Shown here piece by piece: positions 1 to 7,834 of a stretch of 64,000 nt of DNA (its first letter is position 1; every line of letters starts with the position of its first letter). The DNA is taken from assembly GCF_003610995.1 (NCBI RefSeq), contig NZ_CP032543.1, positions 6,696,001 through 6,760,000 of the forward strand. Reading direction: 5' to 3'. The position numbers and the translations under genes are program-made. The stretch comes from Streptomyces griseus subsp. griseus (GTDB lineage Bacteria > Actinomycetota > Actinomycetes > Streptomycetales > Streptomycetaceae). Below the pieces are notes generated by a model. It was not told where the DNA came from. It made no database searches and was given only the letters and a program-made list of their open reading frames with translations.

Positions 1-431
1 TGGAGGACGAGGAGATCGTCGCGGGCGCCCGGCGCACCGGTGATCTGCTGCGGGAGCGGCTCGCCGCCCTGGTGGACCGCTACGAGCTGCTGCACGAGGT
101 GCGCGGGCGCGGGCTGATGATCGGCATCGAGTTCGGCCGCCCCACCTCGCTGAAGCTCCGCGGCCGCTGGACCATGCTCCAGGCGGCCCGCAAGGGACTC
201 TTCGCCCAGATGGTCGTGGTGCCGCTGCTCCGGAAGCACCGCATCCTCACCCAGGTCTCCGGCGACCACCTGGAAGTGATCAAGCTGATCCCGCCGCTGA
301 CCATCGGGGAGGCGGAGGTGGAGCGCTTCGTAGCGGCCTTCACCGAGGTCATGGACGACGCGCACAGCGGTGGCGGCCTGATGTGGGACTTCGGCCGGAC
401 CCTGGTCAAGCAGGCCATGGCCAACCGCTGA
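1..431 (+). CDS. Class III aminotransferase, C-terminal part (5' end outside window)
   Basis: The open frame enters from the left edge (first full codon at base 3) and ends with TGA at 429-431, giving about 142 residues. The segment EVRGRGLMIGIEF is the typical C-terminal small-domain motif of PLP-dependent class III (acetylornithine/GABA/diaminopimelate-like) aminotransferases, and the tail HLEVIKLIPPLTIGEAEVE also fits that fold. The PLP lysine lies outside the window, so the substrate cannot be judged. An XRE-cupin regulator follows about 58 bp downstream. Such regulators often control neighbouring amine or polyamine catabolism aminotransferases, which is only a contextual hint here. Confidence 0.85.
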   Translation, partial: EDEEIVAGARRTGDLLRERLAALVDRYELLHEVRGRGLMIGIEFGRPTSLKLRGRWTMLQAARKGLFAQMVVVPLLRKHRILTQVSGDHLEVIKLIPPLTIGEAEVERFVAAFTEVMDDAHSGGGLMWDFGRTLVKQAMANR

Positions 432-433
432 GT

Positions 434-450
434 ATTGCCTCTGAGGCAAT
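434..450. promoter_or_regulatory. Perfect 17-bp palindrome, probable operator
   Basis: ATTGCCTC-T-GAGGCAAT is a perfect inverted repeat. It lies just after the aminotransferase stop and 40 bp before the XRE-cupin regulator start. The half-site reappears as TTTGCCT at 454-460. The position fits autoregulation by that regulator. This is inference from symmetry and placement. Confidence 0.6.
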
Positions 451-489
451 CCATTTGCCTGGGAGGAAAGTTCCTGGCCCAATGGAACC

Positions 490-1098
490 ATGAAACCACC
501 GGACGAAGGGGCGGCCGAGGAGCTCCCCGGCGTCGCACCCCGACTGCGCGACCTGCGCCGAGGCCGCGGCTTCACCCTGGAGACCGCCGCCCAGCGGGCC
601 GGACTCTCCCCGGCCCACCTCTCCCGGCTGGAGACCGGCCGCAGACAGCCCTCGCTGCCGATGCTGCTGGGCCTGGCCCGCGTCTACGGTACGACGGTCT
701 CCGAGCTGCTCGGCGAGAAGCCGCCCGAGCGGGAGGCGGTCATCCGGGGCGGCGCCTTCGAGGGCGCCGAGGCCGACGGCTGGATGTACCGCCGGGCGGG
801 CGGCTCCGGCCGCGCCATGCAGGCGCTGCGGGTCCGGGTCCCGTACGGCGCCCAGGGTGATCTGGTCCGCGTGCACCCCGGCGAGGAGTGGCTGTACCTC
901 CTGGGCGGGCGGCTGCGGGTCGCGCTGGGGGAGACCGTGCACGATCTGGACCCGGGCGACAGCGCCCACTTCGACTCGCTCACCCCGCACCGCATCGCGG
1001 CCCTGGACCGGGGCGGGGCGGAGCTGCTCTTCGTCCACTCCCTGCTGCAGAGCCCCGCGGCCGAGCTCTGTCTCGGCAACGCACTCCACGCGCGCTGA
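490..1098 (+). CDS. XRE-family transcriptional regulator with cupin domain
   Basis: 202 residues. An N-terminal helix-turn-helix (about residues 15-70; GFTLETAAQRAGLSPAHLSRLE and QPSLPMLLGLARVYG) is followed by a small-barrel cupin domain (about 105-185; VHPGEEWLYLLGGRLRVALG and LDPGDSAHFDSLTPH). This architecture is common in regulators of amine and amino-acid catabolism, with the cupin as ligand sensor. ATG 490 is chosen because the helix-turn-helix needs this N-terminus. A palindrome at 434-450 is a likely binding site. A small membrane protein gene follows 43 bp downstream and is probably co-transcribed. Confidence 0.9.
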   Translation: MKPPDEGAAEELPGVAPRLRDLRRGRGFTLETAAQRAGLSPAHLSRLETGRRQPSLPMLLGLARVYGTTVSELLGEKPPEREAVIRGGAFEGAEADGWMYRRAGGSGRAMQALRVRVPYGAQGDLVRVHPGEEWLYLLGGRLRVALGETVHDLDPGDSAHFDSLTPHRIAALDRGGAELLFVHSLLQSPAAELCLGNALHAR

Positions 1099-1141
1099 CC
1101 CCTTCGTCCCACCGGCCGCGAGGCCGGCAGAGAGGACCGTC

Positions 1142-1318
1142 ATGTCCGATTCCGAGCACTACGACCCGCTCACCCCGAGGCGCCCGAAGGCGGCGAAGGA
1201 CACGCAGGAGCGCCGGATGCCGCGCGGTCTGGTGATCCGGCTCTTCGCCTACCTGGTGGTCGGCCACGTGATCGCGGCCTTCCTCTACCTGCTCTTCGCG
1301 GTGGCGGGCGCCAAGTAG
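1142..1318 (+). CDS. Small single-span membrane protein (DUF6126-like)
   Basis: 58 residues: a charged N-terminal half followed by one hydrophobic helix (about 30-55, VIRLFAYLVVGHVIAAFLYLLF). The start is preceded by a purine-rich AGAGGA. From memory, small proteins of this type (DUF6126) commonly sit directly behind XRE-cupin regulators in Streptomyces, which matches this arrangement. No function is known to me. It converges with the phosphatase gene, leaving only 4 bp between the two stops. Confidence 0.7.
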   Translation: MSDSEHYDPLTPRRPKAAKDTQERRMPRGLVIRLFAYLVVGHVIAAFLYLLFAVAGAK

Positions 1319-1322
1319 ACCG

Positions 1323-2135
1323 TCAGCCCTGGTCGAGGAGGCGTTCGCGCAGCCGTTCCCGGGTCTGGGGCGAGAGGCCCAGCCCCTCCGTCAGATAGCG
1401 GTCGGTCGTGCCCCAGGTCTCGTCGATGGCGGCGTACGCCGCCGCGAGGTAGGAGGACTGCGCCCCGAAGAGCGGGTTGAGCAGCTCCATCACCTCGGCG
1501 GACATCCCTACCTCGGACATGTCCGTGCGCTTCACCTTGTACCGGCGGTGGGGGTCGTTGGACTTGAGGTAGTCCGCCTCGATCGCCTCGCGCTCCACGC
1601 CGACGGCGAGCAGCGAGACCGCGATGGACAGACCGGCCCGGTCCTTGCCCGCCGCGCAGTGCATCAGGGCGGGCACGCTGTCCTCGGCCAGGGCGTGCAG
1701 CACCCGGCTGTGCTCGGCGGTGCGGTCCACGATGGTCGACCGGTACATGGTGATCATGCGCTCGGTGCCCTTGCCGTCGGCGAGGATGGAGCGCAGCTGC
1801 TCGATGTTTCCGTCGCGCACGAGCCGCCAGAACTCGGCTCCGTCGGCCGGGTCGGAGAGGGGAATGCTGACATTGCGGACACCGGCCAGCTCGATGTCGT
1901 ATCCGTCGAGTCGGTGGTCGGCGGAGTTGCGGAAGTCGAAGACGGTGTGCAGCCCGAGCCCGCCGAGGAAGAGCGCGTCCTCGGCGGTGGCGTGCGCCAG
2001 GTGGCCGCTGCGGTAGAGCCTGCCGAAGGCCGTGCGCCGCCCGTCCGTGGTGGGGAGCCCGCCCACGTCGCGGAAGTTGCGGACTCCGGTCAGTGCGGTC
2101 TCGGTCGGCGGGACCTGCGGCACCTGCTGCGTCAC
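1323..2135 (-). CDS. Tyrosine/serine protein phosphatase
   Basis: 270 residues. The P-loop HCAAGKDRAG (nucleophile Cys160, Arg166) is the CX5R signature of the Y_phosphatase3 (LipA/PtpB-like) family, and the N-terminal VRNFRDVGGLPTTDG is also diagnostic of it. It should dephosphorylate phosphotyrosine, and possibly phosphoserine or phosphoinositides, in the cytoplasm; no signal peptide is seen. It is transcribed alone, towards the small membrane protein gene. Confidence 0.93.
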   Translation of the reverse strand: MTQQVPQVPPTETALTGVRNFRDVGGLPTTDGRRTAFGRLYRSGHLAHATAEDALFLGGLGLHTVFDFRNSADHRLDGYDIELAGVRNVSIPLSDPADGAEFWRLVRDGNIEQLRSILADGKGTERMITMYRSTIVDRTAEHSRVLHALAEDSVPALMHCAAGKDRAGLSIAVSLLAVGVEREAIEADYLKSNDPHRRYKVKRTDMSEVGMSAEVMELLNPLFGAQSSYLAAAYAAIDETWGTTDRYLTEGLGLSPQTRERLRERLLDQG

Positions 2136-2529
2136 GGTGGCTCCTGGAATCTCTGGCGTCGGCGCGGCTCTCCGGCGAGGGCGCTCCTGCGACGATACGA
2201 CATCGGTGCACGGTGAAATCGGCGAACTGCTGACGGTGCGTCAGGTTTGGCGCCCACCCCATGTCCGTATTGATGTATTTCGTAGAACATGCCCCGATAA
2301 TGGGGGAGATGAGATTTCGCAGGTGAGCGGGATCATATCCGTGACGGACCGTGGCTGCGGTGCCCGGGCGTTTTTCCGGGATCCGTACGGAAAGCCAAGA
2401 TCCGTAATCCACGGAGTGTGACGGGAAATCCGAAGCGAAATGGAATCGATGTTTCCGGCGTGCAACCGACGGCTTGTTCCTGTCGTCCTGACTCGTTTAC
2501 GGTCACCGTCAATCCGGACGGACCGCCTA

Positions 2530-2700
2530 ATCCTGCCGCCGACCGGAATTCGCACCCACCCACTCACGTGTGGCAGGAGCGGGGGAACCAGGTAAGCCGC
2601 CGGCCCGGAGCGATCCGGACCGGCTCGGGGTGAAGTCGCCACCCGGCGACCGGGCATCTCCAGCCCGAACCCGACAGCTCACCTCGCAGGCGCCGGAGAG
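2530..2700 (+). promoter_or_regulatory. c-di-AMP riboswitch (ydaO/yuaA type) leader
   Basis: The leader before the LysM/M23 gene carries the conserved actinobacterial ydaO elements in order: AGGAGCGGGGGAACCA near 2575, GGGGTGAA near 2626, then GGCGACCGGGCATCTCCAGC and CCCGAACCCGACAGCTCACC, ending in CGCAGGCG near 2690. In Streptomyces this riboswitch controls resuscitation-promoting factor and cell-wall hydrolase genes, switching them off at high c-di-AMP. The placement immediately before a cell-wall peptidase fits exactly. The outer boundaries are approximate. The rest of 2,136-2,710 shows no gene and presumably holds the promoters. Confidence 0.9.
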
Positions 2701-2710
2701 GAAATTCCCC

Positions 2711-3694
2711 ATGCCCGCAAAGGGTAAGCACCGTCGTCCCAAGTCCGGCCCGATCCACCGCGGCGTCCTCGCCGCGGGCACCGGCGGCGCCGTACTCGCC
2801 CTCCCGCTGATCGGCGCCACCGGCGCCCACGCCGCGGAGAAGGCGGCCCCCGCAGTCAAGCCCGCCGCCGTGCAGAGCGCCCAGCAGGCCGCACCGCAGT
2901 CCGCGCCCACCACGGCGAAGAAGGCCGCCCCGAAGACGTACTCCGTCGTCTCCGGCGACTACCTCGCCAAGATCGCGGCAGAGCACCAGGTCAAGGGCGG
3001 CTGGCAGAAGCTCTACCAGGACAACCGCTCCACCGTCGGCGGGAACCCCAGCCTGATCTTCCCGGGCATGAAGCTGACCCTCGGCGCCAAGGCGCCCGGC
3101 TCCGCCGCGCCTTCGCAGGCCGAGAAGGCCGCCCCGGCGCCCAAGGCAGCCCCGAAGGCAGCCCCGAAGGCCGCCCCGAAGAAGGCCGAGCCGGCCCCCA
3201 AGGGTGACACCATCTCGGCCGACGAGTCCGACGCCGCAGCCCGGTCCGGCACCTCCGCCCGGACCGGCTCCTCGCAGTCCACCGGCTCCGGCTGGACCGC
3301 CCCGCTGGCCAACGCCAACGTCACCACCCAGTACCGCGCTTCCGGCTCCAGCTGGTCCAGCGGCTACCACACCGGCTCTGACTTCCAGGCCGCCTCCGGC
3401 ACCCCCGTCAAGGCCATCGGCCCGGGCACCGTCGTCTCGGCCGGCTGGAGTGGCTCGTACGGCAACGAGGTCGTCATCAAGCACGAGGACGGCATGTACT
3501 CCCAGTACGCCCACCAGTCCTCGCTGAGCGTCTCCGCCGGCCAGACCGTCACCGGCGGCCAGCAGATCGGCCTCTCCGGCTCCACCGGCAACTCCACCGG
3601 ACCGCACCTCCACTTCGAGGTCCGCACCGGCCCGGGCTACGGCTCGGACGTCGACCCGGTCGCCTACCTGCGGCAGCACGGCGTGTCCCTCTGA
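2711..3694 (+). CDS. Secreted LysM / M23 peptidoglycan endopeptidase
   Basis: 327 residues. A signal peptide (about 1-42, ending GATGAHAA) is followed by a LysM domain (about 76-122; YSVVSGDYLAKIAAEH and IFPGMKLTLG), an Ala/Pro/Lys-rich linker and a C-terminal M23 domain (about 215-325). Zinc ligands are visible in HTGSDF and HLHFEVR. It should bind peptidoglycan and cut peptide cross-links outside the cell. ATG 2711 is chosen because it opens the signal peptide directly after the riboswitch; upstream in-frame codons lie inside the riboswitch. A strong terminator follows at 3,719-3,748. Confidence 0.95.
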   Translation: MPAKGKHRRPKSGPIHRGVLAAGTGGAVLALPLIGATGAHAAEKAAPAVKPAAVQSAQQAAPQSAPTTAKKAAPKTYSVVSGDYLAKIAAEHQVKGGWQKLYQDNRSTVGGNPSLIFPGMKLTLGAKAPGSAAPSQAEKAAPAPKAAPKAAPKAAPKKAEPAPKGDTISADESDAAARSGTSARTGSSQSTGSGWTAPLANANVTTQYRASGSSWSSGYHTGSDFQAASGTPVKAIGPGTVVSAGWSGSYGNEVVIKHEDGMYSQYAHQSSLSVSAGQTVTGGQQIGLSGSTGNSTGPHLHFEVRTGPGYGSDVDPVAYLRQHGVSL

Positions 3695-3718
3695 CCCGAG
3701 GGCGCCAAGGAGTGATCG

Positions 3719-3748
3719 AGGGGCGGTGCGCTGCGGCGCACCGCCCCT
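3719..3748 (+). terminator. Intrinsic terminator after the M23 peptidase gene
   Basis: A perfect 13-bp stem (AGGGGCGGTGCGC) with a TGCG loop lies 24 bp after the peptidase stop. The T-tract is weak, as usual in Streptomyces. Confidence 0.85.
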
Positions 3749-3856
3749 CCGCTTATTCCGGGTTTACCAAAAACTGACCGGGTGGTCTATCTCACCACCC
3801 GTCAACCCTATATTACGGTCGCGTAGGTCACATTGAACGGTGCAGGATATGTGCTT

Positions 3857-4684
3857 GTGGCAGACGATTCGAGAACCCAGCAGCAGAACATCATCGGGTC
3901 GTACGCGGCGATCGGGGACAGTTTCACCGAAGGCGTCGGAGACCCCGGCCCCGACGGCACCTTCGTCGGCTGGGCGGACCGGTTCGCGGTTCTGCTCGCC
4001 GACCGGCTCCCGGCGACCGACGCGGCGACGAACCCGGACGAGACCCGGCACGGGAATTTCCGTTACGCCAATCTCGCCGTACGCGGACGCCTCCTCGACC
4101 AGATCGTCGAGGAGCAGATCCCGCGCGCCAAGGAGCTGGCCCCCGACCTGGTCAGCTTCTGTGCGGGCGGCAACGACATCATCCGGCCCGGCACCGACCC
4201 CGACGACCTCGCCGAGCGTTTCGAGCGGGCCGTCGCGGACCTCACGAACGCGGTCGGCACCGTCATGGTCACCACCGGCTTCGACACCCGGGGCGTCCCG
4301 GTCCTGCGCCATATGCGCGGCAAGATCGCCACGTACAACGTCCACCTGAGGGCCATCGCCGACCGCTACCAGTGCCCCGTACTCGACCTGTGGTCGCTGC
4401 GCTCGGTCCAGGACCGGCGCGCCTGGGACGCCGACCGGCTCCATCTCTCGCCCGAGGGCCACACCCGTGTCGCGCTGCGCGCCGCCCAGGTCCTCGGCCA
4501 CGAGGTGCCCGCAGACCCGGACCAGCCCTGGCCGCCGCAGGCCCAGCGCCGCCCCTTCGACGAGCGGCGCGACAACATCCAGTGGGCCCGGGAGTACCTG
4601 GTGCCGTGGATCGGCCGGCGGCTTCGCGGCGAATCGTCCGGCGACCATGTCGAGGCGAAGCGGCCGGACCTGCTGCCGCTGTAG
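3857..4684 (+). CDS. SGNH/GDSL-family hydrolase
   Basis: About 275 residues. Block I AIGDSFTEG (Ser nucleophile), block III CAGGNDI (oxyanion Asn) and block V DRLHLSPEGH (catalytic Asp/His) are all present, so it is an intact SGNH esterase or acylhydrolase. No signal peptide is seen, so it is probably cytoplasmic. GTG 3857 is preferred because GCAGGA lies 9 bp upstream; TTG 3833 and GTG 3851 are in-frame alternatives. The substrate is unknown. It ends 3 bp before the convergent radical SAM gene. Confidence 0.88.
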   Translation: MADDSRTQQQNIIGSYAAIGDSFTEGVGDPGPDGTFVGWADRFAVLLADRLPATDAATNPDETRHGNFRYANLAVRGRLLDQIVEEQIPRAKELAPDLVSFCAGGNDIIRPGTDPDDLAERFERAVADLTNAVGTVMVTTGFDTRGVPVLRHMRGKIATYNVHLRAIADRYQCPVLDLWSLRSVQDRRAWDADRLHLSPEGHTRVALRAAQVLGHEVPADPDQPWPPQAQRRPFDERRDNIQWAREYLVPWIGRRLRGESSGDHVEAKRPDLLPL

Positions 4685-4687
4685 CGG

Positions 4688-5605
4688 TCAGGGCTCCAGC
4701 AGGGGAAGCGCACGCCGGAGCGGGCCCGTGGGGAGGGGCCCGGTCGGCGGCTTGCCCGCGCCGGCCCCGGCGGGTATCCGCTCCAGGACGCCGCCCGCGA
4801 ACACGTCGTACAGCGGCAGTGTCTCCAGGTGCACATAGCCGATGTGACAGTCGCACACGGCGAGCGGACAGGCCCGGGGGCGCAGCGCCGCGCGGTAGCT
4901 GCCGTCGTAGAGGTTGCCCAGCTCCGCCTTGACGAAGTGGCAGCGGCGCACCGTGCCCTCACCGTCCACCGAGATCACCGATTCGCCCGTCCGGCAGGGC
5001 AGCCCCGCCGAGCGGTGCGGATGCCTGCTGTACGGGAAGAGCGGGTCCAGCTCCGTCCACCGCTCGGCCTCCGCGTCGGTGTACGTATGCCCCTCGGCGG
5101 CGTTCACCCAGAGGTAGACCTCGGCGGGCAGTGCGGCGCGCAGCCGCCGCGCCTCGTCGAGGTGCTCGTCGAACCCCACCACGCCCACGCTGAACCGGAT
5201 CCCGCGCTCGGACAGCTCCCGGCAGCGGCCGAGGAACCGCTCGTACGGTGTCTGCCCCGGGTGGTACGTGCACCAGAGCGCGACCCGCTCCGGATCGGCG
5301 TCCGCGAGCCACGCGGTGCGGCCGCTGAGGTTCGTCTGGATGGCGACCCGGCCGATGTGCGGCAACTGGGAGAGCTCGGTCAGCGCGCGCCGGTACCAGG
5401 AGCGCACCAGGCCCTCGCCCCACGGCGTGAACAGCACGGAGAGCCGGTCACCGGTCTGCGCCGCCGCCCACGCCGTGAACCGCTCCAGCGCCTCCCGGTC
5501 GGAGGTCAACTGCGCCCGGCTGTCCCGCCGTTTGGCGAACGGGCAGTACGGACAGTCGTAGTCGCACGAGGCCAGCGGGCCCCGGTAGAGGATGGTCAGG
5601 TCCAT
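4688..5605 (-). CDS. STM4011-family radical SAM protein
   Basis: 305 residues. CDYDCPYC near the N-terminus (Cys14, Cys18, Cys21) is the CX3CX2C motif that binds the SAM-cleaving 4Fe-4S cluster. C-terminal cysteines (CPLAVCDC, GLPCRTG, RRCHF) could hold an auxiliary cluster, which is an inference. The family is named after Salmonella STM4011 and occurs with STM4012-4015. The reaction is unknown. It is the last gene of the six-gene minus-strand operon, 7 bp after the STM4012-like gene. A peptide- or protein-modifying role is plausible but unproven. Confidence 0.9.
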   Translation of the reverse strand: MDLTILYRGPLASCDYDCPYCPFAKRRDSRAQLTSDREALERFTAWAAAQTGDRLSVLFTPWGEGLVRSWYRRALTELSQLPHIGRVAIQTNLSGRTAWLADADPERVALWCTYHPGQTPYERFLGRCRELSERGIRFSVGVVGFDEHLDEARRLRAALPAEVYLWVNAAEGHTYTDAEAERWTELDPLFPYSRHPHRSAGLPCRTGESVISVDGEGTVRRCHFVKAELGNLYDGSYRAALRPRACPLAVCDCHIGYVHLETLPLYDVFAGGVLERIPAGAGAGKPPTGPLPTGPLRRALPLLEP

Positions 5606-5612
5606 GCCCCGC

Positions 5613-6989
5613 TCACTTCCGCTCGTACGCGGCCATCGCGGCCCGTACCCCGGGGGAGAACAGCGCCGGACCCAGCGCGTCCGAGTGGGCCAGCCCCAGC
5701 GGGGAGAGCCGCAGGAGACCCTCCGGTGCCCGGGTGTCCAGCCAGCCCCGGTCCGCGAACCGCTCCAGCTCGGCGGGGAAATCCTCGCGCGGGTCCGTGC
5801 CGAAGCGGGCGCGGTAGTCGGCCACGGGCAGACCGGCCGTCTGGAGCAGGGACTGGAGGAGGTGGCGCCTGCGGGCCTCGGCCACGTCGACGTGTCTGCC
5901 GACCTCGGCCCGGGAGAAGTCCTCGGCGGTGGTGAAGCGGTCGATGATGGAGCGGATCTCCCGCATGTCGACGGCGTAGTCGAAGGAGTAGTGCAGCGCC
6001 GCCGTGTAGGAACGGGCCCCGCAGCCGAGCCCGATCATGCCGTCGGTCTGGCACGCGTAGTCCTCGGGGCCGTCCTGCGCCTCCAAAGGGGCGTCGGCGC
6101 GGCGGAACATCCGCATCGACACCTGCTCGTAGCCGTGCGCCAGCAGATGGTCCCGGCCCACCGCGTAGAGCCGCAGCCGCTGCTCGTCCCAGGCGGCCTG
6201 CTCCAGGGCCTCCGCCTCCGGGCCACTCCCGCCGCCGCCCAGCCGGTGCAGACCGGTCAGCGGGCGGACGTACAGCGGGTAGAGATACAGCTCCTCCGGC
6301 CGCCAGGCCAGCGCGGCGTCCAGCGAGGTGAGCCAGGTGCGCTCGGTCTGGCCGTCGATGCCGTAGATCAGGTCGATGTTCAGCACCGGTGTCCGGGCGT
6401 CCCGGATCCGGCCGAGCGCCGCCTCCACCTCGGCCCGGCGCTGCGGCCGGACGGCGGCCCGGGCCTCCTCGTCCACGAAGCTCTGCACGCCGATGCTCAC
6501 CCGGGTCGTACCCCGGTCGGCCAGCACGGCCAGCCGGTCGGCGGTCGCGGTGGACGGGGACGTCTCCACCGACAGCGGCACCGCGAGCAGGTCGGCGCCC
6601 ATGCGCTTCTCCGCGATGTCGCAGAGCCGCTCCAGCTCAGCCGCGGTCAGGAAGGTCGGCGTCCCGCCGCCGAACGCCGCCGCCGCGAACCGCACCGGCT
6701 CGTCGTCGCCGAGCGCGTCCCGTACGGCCACGGCCTGCCGGTCCAGGGCGTCGAGATAGCGGGTCGTCAGCTCCTCGGGCGCGCCGATCCGGGTGAAGAG
6801 ATTGCAGAAGCCGCAGCGGACCTCGCAGAAGGGGATGTGGAGGTAGAGGGAGAGGGCGTTCTTGGGCTCCGCCGCCCACAGCTCACGCAGCGCGGGCCGG
6901 TCCGTCAGGGGGCGGTAGGCGGTCTTGTGCGGATAGGCGTAGACGTAACTCTCGTACGGCCTCACGGCGGGAGGCGCGGTGGTGGTCAT
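5613..6989 (-). CDS. STM4012-family radical SAM protein (HemN/HemW-like)
   Basis: 458 residues. HIPFCEVRCGFC (Cys55, Cys59, Cys62) is the CX3CX2C cluster motif in the HemN-type context. The motifs AAFGGGTPTFL (glycine-rich SAM-binding) and SIGVQSFVDEEA are also HemN/HemW-like. Coproporphyrinogen oxidase or haem-chaperone paralogs share this core, but the operon context points to the STM4012 family of unknown reaction. Its ATG overlaps the preceding hydrolase stop by one base (TGATG), implying translational coupling. Confidence 0.92.
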   Translation of the reverse strand: MTTTAPPAVRPYESYVYAYPHKTAYRPLTDRPALRELWAAEPKNALSLYLHIPFCEVRCGFCNLFTRIGAPEELTTRYLDALDRQAVAVRDALGDDEPVRFAAAAFGGGTPTFLTAAELERLCDIAEKRMGADLLAVPLSVETSPSTATADRLAVLADRGTTRVSIGVQSFVDEEARAAVRPQRRAEVEAALGRIRDARTPVLNIDLIYGIDGQTERTWLTSLDAALAWRPEELYLYPLYVRPLTGLHRLGGGGSGPEAEALEQAAWDEQRLRLYAVGRDHLLAHGYEQVSMRMFRRADAPLEAQDGPEDYACQTDGMIGLGCGARSYTAALHYSFDYAVDMREIRSIIDRFTTAEDFSRAEVGRHVDVAEARRRHLLQSLLQTAGLPVADYRARFGTDPREDFPAELERFADRGWLDTRAPEGLLRLSPLGLAHSDALGPALFSPGVRAAMAAYERK

Positions 6990-7834
6990 CAGGAGGCCCC
7001 CGGTTCGAGGAAGAAATGGGCGTACGGCACGGTCCAGACGGCTTCGTGGCCGAGCCGGTGGCCGGTGTAGCCGTCGTCGCCGTACGTCGTGCCGTGGTCG
7101 GAGCAGACGATGGCGAAGCAGCGGCGGCGGCTGCTCGCGGCGGCGAAGAGCCGGCCGATGTGCCGGTCGACGTACTCCAGGGCGGCGGCGTGCGTGGCCC
7201 GGGAGTCACCGGCCTCACGGGTCGCGCCCGGGGTGTGGAACCAGTTCGGCTGGTGCAGCGCGGACACATTGACGAAGAGGAGGAGCCGCTGCTCCTCGGG
7301 GAGCCCGGCCACCACCTTCTCCGCCCGGGTCACCTGCTCCTCGAACGAGGTCGGTGAGGCGACACCGAACTCCGGCTCCCAGTGGCTCTCCTGGAACATA
7401 CCGGGCAGCACCGACCCCAGCGGTCCCTGCTTGTTGAAGAACCCGACGCCGCCGATGCAGACCGTGCGATACCCCTCGGCGGCGAGCCCCGACACCAGGT
7501 CCGGGGTGTCGAAGACGAACGTGCCGTCCGCCGTCGTCTCGCTGCCCGCGAAGCGCGCCGCGAACAGTCTCGGATGCGGGCCGGGGGCGGCGGGCGTCGG
7601 CAGGAAACCGGCGAACATCGCCTGGTGCGAGGCGTAGGTGAAGCTGCCCGGCGCATGCCGCCTCTCCCAGACACCGCCGGGGAGACGCGCGGCCAGGTTG
7701 GGGATGCGCCCGGCGGCGGCCAGCTCGGCGGCGACATCGTGGCGCAGCGTGTCCAGGGTGACCAGCAGCAGGTCATGGCTGCCCACGACCTCGGCCATAT
7801 CGGGTCGTGGGAGATCAGGGAGACGTGACGGCAT
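6989..7834 (-). CDS. STM4013/SEN3800-family hydrolase (alkaline phosphatase/sulfatase fold)
   Basis: 281 residues. TLDTLRHDV near the N-terminus and CSDHGTTYGDDG near the C-terminus are the metal-binding motifs of the sulfatase/alkaline-phosphatase superfamily, with the Asp-His pair present. It probably hydrolyses a phosphate or sulfate ester or a phosphodiester, perhaps on the product of the radical SAM enzymes (inference). ATG 7834 is chosen because AACGAGGA lies just upstream and because longer starts run deep into the STM4014-like gene. As called it overlaps that gene by 20 bp. Confidence 0.85.
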   Translation of the reverse strand: MPSRLPDLPRPDMAEVVGSHDLLLVTLDTLRHDVAAELAAAGRIPNLAARLPGGVWERRHAPGSFTYASHQAMFAGFLPTPAAPGPHPRLFAARFAGSETTADGTFVFDTPDLVSGLAAEGYRTVCIGGVGFFNKQGPLGSVLPGMFQESHWEPEFGVASPTSFEEQVTRAEKVVAGLPEEQRLLLFVNVSALHQPNWFHTPGATREAGDSRATHAAALEYVDRHIGRLFAAASSRRRCFAIVCSDHGTTYGDDGYTGHRLGHEAVWTVPYAHFFLEPGAS

